From CAZIVP01 sp964542915 (GTDB lineage Bacteria > Calditrichota > Calditrichia > Calditrichales > Calditrichaceae), in NCBI GenBank assembly GCA_964542915.1, contig CAZIVP010000011.1:1-64000 (forward strand): a DNA stretch of 64,000 nt. The letters run 5' to 3'. A program made the position numbers and the translations under genes. Below, piece by piece: positions 33,722 to 43,409 of the stretch; within the stretch, counting starts at the first letter, position 1, and the number at the start of each line of letters is the position of its first letter. The notes beneath the pieces are model-generated. The model was not told where the DNA came from and made no database searches. It saw nothing but the letters and a program-made list of their open reading frames with translations.

Positions 33722-36253
33722 ATGCACCCTAAGTACCTTAAGTTCATCTCATTAATTAATGTCATCTTACTTTTCGTTTCATTCGGTATGGCAGAAAATG
33801 GCAATCTTTTACCCAATGCGGATTTAGAGACGCAGATACCGGCCTTTTGGAACAAGATGAACGAATCGGAAGGGACATTAACGTGGGCCACGGATAATCC
33901 GGCACCCAATCCCTGGAATCACGATTTACCTGGTTTTCGTTCGCTCAAGGTGGAAAAGAGCGCTTCGAGCAGCGAGGCGGTTGGCTGGAAGAGCGACAAC
34001 AACGCCAATTTATACTGGAACAACGCTTCCGGCGGCTCGCTTTACTCTCTGAAATTCTGGGCCAAAACAGCCGGCGTTAATACCAGTCCGGCCAATCAGA
34101 ATGAAATGATCGGCGTGTGGTTCCGTTTTTACAGCGAAGGCTCTTTAATTACCGAACAGTTTGTTCAGGTCGATCAAAGCGCCGCCGATGTGGATTGGCA
34201 GGAATACACCGGCGCCATCACCGTCGATACGGAACCCGATGAGGTGTATGCCGAGGCGGTAATGGGTAAAGACGCCACCGGAACGGTATGGTTCGATAAC
34301 CTCGATGCCAACACCGATCCCTGGTCGATGGGTATGTTCAATCCCGATGTGGAGACGCCCGAGGGCTGGATGTACTGGTCGGATACAGGCGGCGATCATC
34401 TCAATTTCTGTTACATGGTTGAAGATACCGGCGCTCACAGCGGCGATTATGCGGCCTTGTTGCACGAAACCGACAACGACGGCGACGAGATGGTCTTCTA
34501 CAGCGAACCGGCGCCGGCCAAACCCAACACCTGGTACAAAATCGGTGTATGGGTTAAAACCGACAGCATCAATCACGATCCCGACTGGTTTGCCACCAAT
34601 GTTACACCGGATCGCGACAACAACCGCGCCGGCGTTACATTTTTCTTCCATCGCGACCCCATGAAGGAAGCCTGGGATTTAACCGGCGGCGACCAATTCT
34701 TCTATATCGATCAACGGGATTCCGCCAGCGGCTGGACCCATTATAATGTGATCGCCCAATCGCCGGAAGACGCTGCAGGCGTTAGTATGCGCGCCCGCCT
34801 TACTTCCTTCCCGACCGGCTACGCCTGGTACGATGATTTCTCGATCGAAGAAATTGAGGCCGCGCCCAATCTTTTACCCAATGCGGATTTAGAGACGCAG
34901 ATACCGGCCTTTTGGAACAAGATGAACGAATCGGAAGGGACATTAACGTGGGCCACGGATAATCCGGCACCCAATCCCTGGAATCACGATTTACCTGGTT
35001 TTCGTTCGCTCAAGGTGGAAAAGAGCGCTTCGAGCAGCGAGGCGGTTGGCTGGAAGAGCGACAACAACGCCAATTTATACTGGAACAACGCTTCCGGCGG
35101 CTCGCTTTACTCTCTGAAATTCTGGGCCAAAACAGCCGGCGTTAATACCAGTCCGGCCAATCAGAATGAAATGATCGGCGTGTGGTTCCGTTTTTACAGC
35201 GAAGGCTCTTTAATTACCGAACAGTTTGTTCAGGTCGATCAAAGCGCCGCCGATGTGGATTGGCAGGAATACACCGGCGCCATCACCGTCGATACGGAAC
35301 CCGATGAGGTGTATGCCGAGGCGGTAATGGGTAAAGACGCCACCGGAACGGTATGGTTCGATAACCTCGATGCCAACACCGATCCCTGGTCGATGGGTAT
35401 GTTCAATCCCGATGTGGAGACGCCCGAGGGCTGGATGTACTGGTCGGATACAGGCGGCGATCATCTCAATTTCTGTTACATGGTTGAAGATACCGGCGCT
35501 CACAGCGGCGATTATGCGGCCTTGTTGCACGAAACCGACAACGACGGCGACGAGATGGTCTTCTACAGCGAACCGGCGCCGGCCAAACCCAACACCTGGT
35601 ACAAAATCGGTGTATGGGTTAAAACCGACAGCATCAATCACGATCCCGACTGGTTTGCCACCAATGTTACACCGGATCGCGACAACAACCGCGCCGGCGT
35701 TACATTTTTCTTCCATCGCGACCCCATGAAGGAAGCCTGGGATTTAACCGGCGGCGACCAATTCTTCTATATCGATCAACGGGATTCCGCCAGCGGCTGG
35801 ACCCATTATAATGTGATCGCCCAATCGCCGGAAGACGCTGCAGGCGTTAGTATGCGCGCCCGCCTTACTTCCTTCCCGACCGGCTACGCCTGGTACGATG
35901 ATTTCTCGGTCCAGGAAGTGGAAATTATGGTCGTATCCATCGATGACCCCGGCAAACCCTCGGTTGTCATGACCAGGGAATACGAACTTCGACAAAATTA
36001 TCCGAACCCGTTTAACCCCGAAACCATGATTGAATACCGTGTTCCGAAGACAGGCGAGGTTCAGCTTAACGTGTATGACATGCTCGGCCGTAAAGTGCGG
36101 ACGCTGGTCAACGAAGTTAAACCGGCCGGCACATACCGTGCAATTTGGGACGGAAGAGATGATGCCGGTAATAAAGTATCCACCGGTATGTATGTCTATC
36201 AGTTGAAAGGCAAAAATGCGCTTATTACCAAACGCATGTTGTTGATCAAATAA
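33722..36253 (+). CDS. Secreted tandem carbohydrate-binding protein with sorting domain
   Basis: 843 residues from the ATG at 33722, preceded by GGAGG. Signal peptide (residues 1-24) is followed by two identical 355-residue repeats (from residues ~28 and ~383). Each repeat holds two beta-sandwich, CBM-like modules: one beginning NLLPNADLETQIPAFWN and ending VWFDNLD, the second from MGMFNPDVETPEGWMYW to AWYDDFS. A C-terminal type IX-style domain (from ~754) carries ELRQNYPNPFNPETMIEYRV and LGRKVRTLV. No catalytic domain is seen. Likely a surface lectin that captures the polysaccharide. High aromatic/Asn content fits sugar binding. Confidence 0.82.
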   Translation: MHPKYLKFISLINVILLFVSFGMAENGNLLPNADLETQIPAFWNKMNESEGTLTWATDNPAPNPWNHDLPGFRSLKVEKSASSSEAVGWKSDNNANLYWNNASGGSLYSLKFWAKTAGVNTSPANQNEMIGVWFRFYSEGSLITEQFVQVDQSAADVDWQEYTGAITVDTEPDEVYAEAVMGKDATGTVWFDNLDANTDPWSMGMFNPDVETPEGWMYWSDTGGDHLNFCYMVEDTGAHSGDYAALLHETDNDGDEMVFYSEPAPAKPNTWYKIGVWVKTDSINHDPDWFATNVTPDRDNNRAGVTFFFHRDPMKEAWDLTGGDQFFYIDQRDSASGWTHYNVIAQSPEDAAGVSMRARLTSFPTGYAWYDDFSIEEIEAAPNLLPNADLETQIPAFWNKMNESEGTLTWATDNPAPNPWNHDLPGFRSLKVEKSASSSEAVGWKSDNNANLYWNNASGGSLYSLKFWAKTAGVNTSPANQNEMIGVWFRFYSEGSLITEQFVQVDQSAADVDWQEYTGAITVDTEPDEVYAEAVMGKDATGTVWFDNLDANTDPWSMGMFNPDVETPEGWMYWSDTGGDHLNFCYMVEDTGAHSGDYAALLHETDNDGDEMVFYSEPAPAKPNTWYKIGVWVKTDSINHDPDWFATNVTPDRDNNRAGVTFFFHRDPMKEAWDLTGGDQFFYIDQRDSASGWTHYNVIAQSPEDAAGVSMRARLTSFPTGYAWYDDFSVQEVEIMVVSIDDPGKPSVVMTREYELRQNYPNPFNPETMIEYRVPKTGEVQLNVYDMLGRKVRTLVNEVKPAGTYRAIWDGRDDAGNKVSTGMYVYQLKGKNALITKRMLLIK
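33802..34843 (+). repeat. Intragenic direct repeat, copy 1 (1042 bp)
   Basis: Begins CAATCTTTTACCCAATGCGG and is repeated with a period of 1065 bases (355 codons). Reading both copies side by side I find no difference within the stated limits, including silent positions. Confidence 0.92.
34867..35908 (+). repeat. Intragenic direct repeat, copy 2 (1042 bp)
   Basis: Second copy of the 33802-34843 segment. A unique 23-base linker (34844-34866) separates the two. The copies diverge abruptly after TTCTCG, where copy 1 leads into the linker and copy 2 into the sorting domain. Confidence 0.92.
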
Positions 36254-36282
36254 ACAACCGAGAGCGTCATTTATTCATTAAC

Positions 36283-36323
36283 ATCCCGGTCTCCGTCATT
36301 CGGCTTTCGGGGGCCGGGATTTT
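36283..36323 (+). terminator. Hairpin with short T-run between lectin and TonB receptor genes
   Basis: ATCCCGG (36283-36289) pairs with CCGGGAT (36314-36320), followed by TTTC. The loop is long and the T-run short, so this is at best a partial terminator or attenuator inside the operon. Confidence 0.4.
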
Positions 36324-36354
36324 CTGAATGATTACATTGAAACGAGGTCATGAA

Positions 36355-39057
36355 ATGGGCCAGATTCAAACAACAAAGCGTCTGTGGCATCTGATTCTTT
36401 TGTTTTCCCTGTTTGCCGCTCATAGTATGGCCGGCACAACCGGTAAAATTGTGGGTAAAGTGACAGACGCCGAAACCGGCGAGGCCTTGCCGGGTGTAAA
36501 TATTATTCTTAAAAACACGAGCTATGGCGCTGCCACCGACCTGGAAGGCCACTTTCTCATCATCGGCGTGCCGCCCGGCGTTTACTCAGTGAAAGCCATG
36601 ATGATCGGTTACCGGGAAATGGTTGTCAATAATGTAAAAGTAAATGCGGATAAAACCACCCGGGTGAATTTTGAACTGCGGGAGGCCAGCCTTCAACTGG
36701 ACGAGGCTATCGAAGTTACGGCACAGCGGGATCTCGTAAAAAAAGATTTAACGTCAACGGAATCCTCGGTTGACCGCGAAGTAATCGAAAACCTGCCCGT
36801 CGAGAATTTTACGGATGTGGTAAATCTGCAAGCCGGCGTGGTTAACGGACATTTCAGGGGCGGACGACTGGGCGAAGTCTCTTATATGATCGACGGTGTA
36901 CCTGTCAATGATGTGTATTCCGGCAGTTATGCCATTCAGGTCGAAAACAATTCCATTCAGGAACTGAACGTCATCAGCGGCACCTTTAACGCTGAATACG
37001 GGCAGGCCATGTCGGGTGTTGTGAATGTAATTACACGGGAAGGATCGCAGGAATATAGCGGCAATGCCACCGTCTATTTTGGAGATTATATCAGCAGCCA
37101 TGATGATATATTCTGGAACATCGGCAACGTCAATCCCATATCGAACTTCCAGGGCAACTTAAGCGGAGCGGTGCCGGGATTGGGCAAGCAGGTTAATTTT
37201 TATCTCAGCGGTCGCATGTTTCGCGATGACGGTTATATTTATGGCAAGAAGGTATTCGTACCATCGGATAATTCCGACTTCACGCAGGAAAATCCGGAAG
37301 ATTGGAACATTGAAAGCCATGGTAAAACATATTCTTTCAGTGAGGAGCAGGCGGCCCGATTAATTGAAAATGCCGAGGCGGTTCCAATGAATCCATCCGA
37401 TCGTTATACCGGAACTCTGAAATTAACGTACCGCCCCACCGATACCGATAAGATAAACCTGGAAGGCATATATCAGGTAGAGGATTGGCGCAATTACAAT
37501 CACAATTTCAGATTGAATCCAGAAGGCGCATATGAGAATCACCAGTGGGGCATTACCTCAATAGCGCACTGGAACCATGTATTCAGTCCGCGTACCTTCC
37601 TGGATGTACGCTATTCCTATTTTGACACCCATTTTGAACAGTATGTCTATGAAGATAGATATGATGACCGTTATGTTTCGAGTATACGCCTGCAGGACAC
37701 CGGCGCCAACGCGTTCTACAGCGGCGGCCAGCAGATGTGGCAGTTTCGCCGTAACACGACAACACAGATCATCAAACCGGATATAACCAGCCAGGTAACC
37801 GACGAACACCAGTTAAAAGCCGGTTTGGAGATGAAATTACATCGCCTCTGGTTGCACGAATACGAAGTGTTACCGCAAGATCCCGACCGCATCTCGCCCT
37901 TATCGGCGTTCAATAATAATAAATATACGCATTATCCTCTGGAATTTGCCGCCTATGCTCAGGATAAGATCGAACTGGAATACATGGTGGTCAACGCCGG
38001 AATTCGTTTTGATTATTTTGATCCCGACGGGCAGGTACCGCAAAATTTCAAGGAGCCTTCCACTTCCGAACGCAAGGATGCCGAGATCAGCTTTCAGGTG
38101 AGTCCGCGCGTGGGTATCGCCTATCCTATTTCTGAAACGGGCGTTATTCATGTATCTTACGGGCATTTCTTCCAAACGCCCAATTTCTTCTATTTGTACA
38201 CCAATCCCGAATTTGACATATTTCCGCTGCAAAGTACGCCGTCGCCCCCGCCGCAATCGTTGTTGAATACCGTCGGCAATTCGAATCTGGAACCGCAGAA
38301 AACGGTCATCTATGAATTGGGTCTGCAACAGCAACTGGGGACCAACTTTGCCATTACGCTGACGGCGTTCTATAAAGATATCCGTCATCTGCTGGGTACG
38401 CAGGTTTTGGAAACCACGCAGGGTATACGATACGCACGCTATATAAACAGGGATTACGGCTTTGTGCGCGGCATTACATTCGAATTTGAGAAGCGTTATT
38501 CAAATTATATCAGCGCCAGCATTGATTATACCTACCAAATCGCCAAAGGCAACGCTTCCGACCCAAACAACGCCTTTTTAGACGCCCAAACCGACCCTCC
38601 GAAAGAAACGGAGAAACAACTGGTCCCGCTGGACTGGGACCGGCGACACCAAATCAACGGAACGATCACACTCGGTAAACCGGGCAGTTACGCCCTCAGT
38701 CTCATCGGTCAATACGGAACGGGATTGCCTTACACCCCCACATTTCAAAATATACAAACCTCCTTCGAAAACAGCGTGCGTAAACCGGATCAGTTTAATT
38801 TCGATCTTTACGCCTATAAAGATTTTCAATGGTGGGGCTTCACCTATTCCCTGTTTATACGTGTGTTTAATGTATTTGATCGCCTGAATGAAGAAAATGT
38901 ATTCACCGATACCGGCCGGGCCGGTTATACGTTGGCTCCGCTCTATGTTGGCGGGCTGAGACCGAGAGGCATCAACACACTCGATCAATACTTTACGCGT
39001 CCGGATTTTTACGCATCGCCGAGACGGGTTCAAATCGGTTTAGAGTTGGAATTTTAG
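36355..39057 (+). CDS. TonB-dependent outer-membrane receptor
   Basis: 900 residues from the ATG at 36355, with GAGG 7 bases upstream. Signal peptide, then a carboxypeptidase-regulatory-like domain (GKIVGKVTDAETGEALPGVN, about 28-115), a plug (SSVDREVIENLPVENFTDVV, YMIDGVPVNDVYSG) and a 22-strand barrel rich in aromatic residues, ending in QIGLELEF. Imports a substrate across the outer membrane using TonB energy, presumably an oligosaccharide given its neighbours. No SusD homologue follows; the large protein downstream may act in its place. Confidence 0.92.
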   Translation: MGQIQTTKRLWHLILLFSLFAAHSMAGTTGKIVGKVTDAETGEALPGVNIILKNTSYGAATDLEGHFLIIGVPPGVYSVKAMMIGYREMVVNNVKVNADKTTRVNFELREASLQLDEAIEVTAQRDLVKKDLTSTESSVDREVIENLPVENFTDVVNLQAGVVNGHFRGGRLGEVSYMIDGVPVNDVYSGSYAIQVENNSIQELNVISGTFNAEYGQAMSGVVNVITREGSQEYSGNATVYFGDYISSHDDIFWNIGNVNPISNFQGNLSGAVPGLGKQVNFYLSGRMFRDDGYIYGKKVFVPSDNSDFTQENPEDWNIESHGKTYSFSEEQAARLIENAEAVPMNPSDRYTGTLKLTYRPTDTDKINLEGIYQVEDWRNYNHNFRLNPEGAYENHQWGITSIAHWNHVFSPRTFLDVRYSYFDTHFEQYVYEDRYDDRYVSSIRLQDTGANAFYSGGQQMWQFRRNTTTQIIKPDITSQVTDEHQLKAGLEMKLHRLWLHEYEVLPQDPDRISPLSAFNNNKYTHYPLEFAAYAQDKIELEYMVVNAGIRFDYFDPDGQVPQNFKEPSTSERKDAEISFQVSPRVGIAYPISETGVIHVSYGHFFQTPNFFYLYTNPEFDIFPLQSTPSPPPQSLLNTVGNSNLEPQKTVIYELGLQQQLGTNFAITLTAFYKDIRHLLGTQVLETTQGIRYARYINRDYGFVRGITFEFEKRYSNYISASIDYTYQIAKGNASDPNNAFLDAQTDPPKETEKQLVPLDWDRRHQINGTITLGKPGSYALSLIGQYGTGLPYTPTFQNIQTSFENSVRKPDQFNFDLYAYKDFQWWGFTYSLFIRVFNVFDRLNEENVFTDTGRAGYTLAPLYVGGLRPRGINTLDQYFTRPDFYASPRRVQIGLELEF

Positions 39058-39072
39058 AAAGCGGGTAAATGT

Positions 39073-42000
39073 ATGAAACAAATTTCAACTTTGTTAACAA
39101 CGGTATTCGTCATCCTTCTTTTTACACAACCGGCCCTTTCCCAACGCGAGCCGGACCCCAATGTCGGCGATACGGAACTCCGGCGACAGGGAGTAATGGA
39201 TGGCAATCTGGTACGCACCATTTATATCAACTGGGGGGAAATCGCACATTGGCCGGATTCGCCTTCCGGAGAATGGCCGAAGGGCACCGGCCACCAGTAT
39301 GTGGACGGTGTGGCCCTGATCGTGCAAGGCAAAGCCGTCAATAACGACGGCAAGATAATTTACCCCATGGAGACACAATACCGGGAATTTGTGGATCGCG
39401 GACCGAACGAGCAATTATGGGGTTGGGCACCGCTACCCGGTTATTTCAACCCCGAAGGCGATAAACCGGCGATCAGCAACGACGTCTCTTCTTGGCCCGA
39501 CTACTGGCCCGATAAACCCGACGGCTGGGTGAATCCCAATGAAGTTAGAAATGACTTTGACGATGACGGCAATGGCCTTGTGGACGATCTGGTATATTGG
39601 AACGGCTTTTTCGGCAAAGGCGTGCGCAACGCCGACCTTGAGACCTATTTTGTATTTGATGACGATCCCGATGAAGAATGGGACTTCTACCCCGTCCCCT
39701 CCAACCCCGAGCGGCGCGGCATGGGACTTGAGGTGGCTGCACGTTATTTCCAATGGTCGCAGGTGATGGCCGAAGATGTGATTTTCTCGCTATATTTTAT
39801 AACCAACGAGGGCGAATTTAATTACGACAGTACTTATTACGCCTTTTATATCGACTGGGGTGTAGGCGGTACGGACGACTCTTCCGACGACACAGGCGAC
39901 TATAATACATTTTTGGATATTGCCTGGGCCTGGGATTTCGACGGCTTCGGGACGCCGGGACAATGGCACCCGGTGGGTGTAGCCGGGTTTGCCTTTCTGG
40001 AAAGTCCGGGTATCGATGATGACGGCAACGATAATGATGAAGACGGCATCGTCGATGAACGGCGCGATTCAGGGCCGGGTGTATGGACGGACAATCCTCT
40101 GGATGGTATTAGAGACGTCAACAAATTCAAAACTTATTACGGGCGGGAACCCCGTCCACACTGGACCGGCGACGAAGATCAGGACTGGGAAGGCTACACC
40201 GATGTCAACAATAATGGTCAATGGGATGAAAACGAACCGCTGAACGATGATGTGGGCGTTGACGGTCTCGGCCCCAATAATTTCGGTTATACCGGCCCCG
40301 ATGAAGGCGAAGGCGACGGCACTCCGACGCAGGGCAGCGGCGGCGAACCGGGCGAGCCGGATTTCGACTTCACCGATAAAGATGAATCGGATCAGATCGG
40401 CCTTACCGGGTTCCGAATTTTTCCCGTCCATAAATACGAACTGTGGAACGAAGAACAAAACTGGGATGTATTTCGTTCTGCGCCGCCTCCGCACAGCCAG
40501 CAAATTACCGCTAACCTGGGCATGTTCTTTTCTTCCGGCCCCTTTCCGTTGCAAGCGGGACAAACCGAAAATTACTCCATGGCGTTACTTTTCGGTGAAG
40601 ATCGGGATGATCTTGTCTTGACCAAACAAACCATTCAGCAAATCTATAACGCCGACTATCGCTTTGCCAAACCGCCGGATAAGCCGAGACTCAAAGCGGC
40701 CATCCCCGGCGACGGCCGTGTTGTGCTAGTATGGGACGACCGCGCCGAAGCGTCGTGGGATCCCTTCCTGCAGGAATATGATTTTGAAGGATATCGCATT
40801 TATCGCAGCACCGAACCGGAATTTCTGCAAAACCGTGTGATCACCGATGCCTATGGCCGCGCAACCTTTCGCAAACCCATCGCCCAGTTTGATCTGGAAA
40901 ACGATTGGCAGGGATTGCATCCCATCGATGTATCCGGCGCCCATTTTAACCTTGGCGATAACGGCGGTTTAACCCACTATTATATTGACGACGACGTCAG
41001 AAACGGGCAAACGTATTACTATGCCGTCGTATCCTACGACCACGGCCTTGTGGATACCAGCGCTACCGGCGAGCTGGTGGGGCTCACGCCCGCGGAATGC
41101 ACCAGTAAAATCGTCAAAGATGTGGCCGGCAATGTTACTGTGGATATTAACACAGCGCAGGTTATTCCCAAAGCCCCCGCCGCCGGATATATTCCACCGG
41201 AGTTGAAGGACGATTTCGAACGTAACACCGTCGGCACCGGCAAAGTGGATATTGATTTTCTGTTAGCCGATTCCGTTCGGGATGAACACACATATCAAAT
41301 TGAATTCGGAGATACTTCATATTTTCACAACAGCGGTAATCCCTACTACCGGGTTTATGATATAAGCAATAATCAGAAAATCGCAAAAACCGATACTATC
41401 TGGATTGACCAGGAATCGCAATCGCCGATGATCGATGGTTTTGTGTTAACCCTTGAAAATAACGCCGCAGAATTAGATCGCGAACGGACCGGATGGCTGG
41501 TAGGCGAAAGCGACTACCGCTGGCGGGTGAATTTCGACGAAACTTTTTCCAAGGAAGATCCCAACAGCCCGCTTAATCTTAATATTAACTATCCGGCCGA
41601 CTTTGAAATCACGTTTGCGGATCAGATTGTCGACACGGCCGAAAATGAGATCGATTTTCCAAAGACGTACCCGACGAAATTTAAAGTTTACAATCACACC
41701 GAGGACAAGAACGCCCATTTTATGTTTAAGGATTATTACGAACCGGATTCTACCCTTAGCCCGTTTTTACCGGGACATGATCGCTCCAAGATGGAGCAAA
41801 TATTGCTTTGGGTAAAAGACCCCAGACCCGGTAATATTGTTCCGTTAAAAACGACCTGGCGACTCTTCTTCGAGGCCGATTCCAATCAGGGCGAACAAAG
41901 TCCTCCCGCCGACGGCGATATATTCCGGATTGCCACCAAAAAACCGTTCAGGGACGGCGATGTGATTACGTTTACCGTAGGCAGTGCCAAATACGATAAG

Positions 42001-42333
42001 GATAAGGCTAAGAACGATCTCGACAATATCGCCGTTGTACCCAATCCCTATGTCGTGGCAGCATCGTGGGAACCGAAATCGCCGTTTCGGTTCGGTCGCG
42101 GTGAGCGGCGATTAAACTTTATCCATTTGCCGAAGAACTGCACCATCCGTATTTACACATTACGCGGATATTTGGTGGATACCATTAAACACGAAGGCAC
42201 CATGGATGACGGCCAGGCAACCTGGAACATGCTGAACAAAGACGGCCAGGAGATCGCCTACGGGGTTTATGTTTATCATGTTGAAGCACCGGGCGTCGGC
42301 GAAAAAATCGGAAAATTTGCGATTATCAAATAA
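39073..42333 (+). CDS. Large Asp-rich secreted protein with C-terminal sorting-like domain
   Basis: 1086 residues. Signal peptide MKQISTLLTTVFVILLFTQP then ALS|Q. The N-terminal half (about 150-440) is very rich in Asp/Asn/Gly with calcium-loop-like motifs (DFDDDGNGLVDDL, DDDGNDNDEDGIVDE, DVNNNGQWDENEP). A fibronectin-III-like region begins near residue 535 (GRVVLVWDDRAEASWDPF). The last ~105 residues (VVPNPYVVAASWEPKSPFRF, then YGVYVYHVEA) resemble FlgD-like/sorting C-termini. It lies 15 bases after the TonB receptor; I infer an outer-surface partner, but no characterised family is recognised. Confidence 0.78.
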   Translation: MKQISTLLTTVFVILLFTQPALSQREPDPNVGDTELRRQGVMDGNLVRTIYINWGEIAHWPDSPSGEWPKGTGHQYVDGVALIVQGKAVNNDGKIIYPMETQYREFVDRGPNEQLWGWAPLPGYFNPEGDKPAISNDVSSWPDYWPDKPDGWVNPNEVRNDFDDDGNGLVDDLVYWNGFFGKGVRNADLETYFVFDDDPDEEWDFYPVPSNPERRGMGLEVAARYFQWSQVMAEDVIFSLYFITNEGEFNYDSTYYAFYIDWGVGGTDDSSDDTGDYNTFLDIAWAWDFDGFGTPGQWHPVGVAGFAFLESPGIDDDGNDNDEDGIVDERRDSGPGVWTDNPLDGIRDVNKFKTYYGREPRPHWTGDEDQDWEGYTDVNNNGQWDENEPLNDDVGVDGLGPNNFGYTGPDEGEGDGTPTQGSGGEPGEPDFDFTDKDESDQIGLTGFRIFPVHKYELWNEEQNWDVFRSAPPPHSQQITANLGMFFSSGPFPLQAGQTENYSMALLFGEDRDDLVLTKQTIQQIYNADYRFAKPPDKPRLKAAIPGDGRVVLVWDDRAEASWDPFLQEYDFEGYRIYRSTEPEFLQNRVITDAYGRATFRKPIAQFDLENDWQGLHPIDVSGAHFNLGDNGGLTHYYIDDDVRNGQTYYYAVVSYDHGLVDTSATGELVGLTPAECTSKIVKDVAGNVTVDINTAQVIPKAPAAGYIPPELKDDFERNTVGTGKVDIDFLLADSVRDEHTYQIEFGDTSYFHNSGNPYYRVYDISNNQKIAKTDTIWIDQESQSPMIDGFVLTLENNAAELDRERTGWLVGESDYRWRVNFDETFSKEDPNSPLNLNINYPADFEITFADQIVDTAENEIDFPKTYPTKFKVYNHTEDKNAHFMFKDYYEPDSTLSPFLPGHDRSKMEQILLWVKDPRPGNIVPLKTTWRLFFEADSNQGEQSPPADGDIFRIATKKPFRDGDVITFTVGSAKYDKDKAKNDLDNIAVVPNPYVVAASWEPKSPFRFGRGERRLNFIHLPKNCTIRIYTLRGYLVDTIKHEGTMDDGQATWNMLNKDGQEIAYGVYVYHVEAPGVGEKIGKFAIIK

Positions 42334-42351
42334 CGTAATGTGGGTTTTCCT

Positions 42352-43377
42352 ATGAAAAACTTAACGACGATTTGGATAACGGTTCTTCTATTGCCCTTTG
42401 CCTTACTGGCTCAGAGCGATGAGGATATCTCGAACGTGGGCACCACTTCCGCCAGTTTCCTGGAGATAGGCGTTGGCGCACGAGCTATTGGTATGGGCGG
42501 CGCGTTTGTTTCGACCGCTGATGATGCCAGTGCTCTCTACTGGAATCCGGCCGGTCTCGGTGAACTCACCCGGCCTGAAATCATTTTTGTCCACACGAAC
42601 TGGATTGCCAATGTCAGCTTTGATTTTGCCGGTGCGGTGCTACCGCTCGGGCGATTCGGCACCGTAGGCGGCGGTATCACCAGTTTGAGCATGGATGATA
42701 TGAAAGTGCGCACCGTCGATCAGCCCGAAGGTACAGGCGAATTTTTCCAGGCGGGAGATCTTTCTATCATGCTTTCATACGGTTTCAAGTTGACCGATCG
42801 TTTTTCAATCGGAATCAACACCAAATATATACACCAGCAAATCTGGAAAGAGACGGCCGAGGGATTTGCAATGGATATCGGCACCCTGTTCCGAACAGGC
42901 CTGTACGGGATGCGCATCGGCGCGGCGCTAACCAATTTCGGAACTGATTTGAAAATGAGCGGCGAGGATTTGCTGGTTTATCATGATATTGATCCCTATC
43001 AACTTGGAAATAACGAGCGCATATTCGCAAGCCTCAAAACCCAAAGCTGGCCGCTGCCGCTCAATTTTCAGGCCGGCGTCGCCATCGAGGCCTATGAAAC
43101 CGAACGGCATCGTTTAACCCTGGCAACCGAAGCCATGCATCCCATCAATAATACCGAAAGTATGCACGCCGGCATGGAATACGCCTTTAACGAACTTTTT
43201 TTCCTGCGCAGCGGCTATCGCAACCTGTTTCTAAAGGACCGGGAAGAGGGCCTGACATTAGGGGCCGGATTTGCCATTCGGTTCTTAAACAATTTTAAAG
43301 TAGTGGTGGACTATTCCTATGCCGATTTCGGTCGATTGGAGAATAGTCAACGACTATCGGTAAATCTGAGACTCTGA
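42352..43377 (+). CDS. PorV/PorQ-family outer-membrane protein
   Basis: 341 residues from the ATG at 42352 (a GTG at 42340 is the alternative). A signal peptide ends LLAQ|SD. The hallmark of the PorV/UPF0164 family follows: FLEIGVGARAIGMGGAFVST and DDASALYWNPAGLGEL. The rest is an amphipathic beta-barrel ending SVNLRL. PorV homologues shuttle type IX cargo or form FadL-like channels. Its place beside secreted proteins with sorting domains supports a role in their surface attachment. Confidence 0.9.
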   Translation: MKNLTTIWITVLLLPFALLAQSDEDISNVGTTSASFLEIGVGARAIGMGGAFVSTADDASALYWNPAGLGELTRPEIIFVHTNWIANVSFDFAGAVLPLGRFGTVGGGITSLSMDDMKVRTVDQPEGTGEFFQAGDLSIMLSYGFKLTDRFSIGINTKYIHQQIWKETAEGFAMDIGTLFRTGLYGMRIGAALTNFGTDLKMSGEDLLVYHDIDPYQLGNNERIFASLKTQSWPLPLNFQAGVAIEAYETERHRLTLATEAMHPINNTESMHAGMEYAFNELFFLRSGYRNLFLKDREEGLTLGAGFAIRFLNNFKVVVDYSYADFGRLENSQRLSVNLRL

Positions 43378-43409
43378 ACCCAAAACACCAATGACGATCT
43401 GCAATAGAA

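Noticed and set aside
34145..35716. Pairs of identical open frames on the minus strand and in a second plus frame within the lectin gene
   Set aside because: They are shadows of the coding duplication; they have no ribosome sites and the proteins look like random translations.
33802..35908. Direct repeats as an insertion sequence or transposon
   Set aside because: The repeats keep the reading frame and encode the lectin modules; no transposase and no terminal inverted repeats are present.
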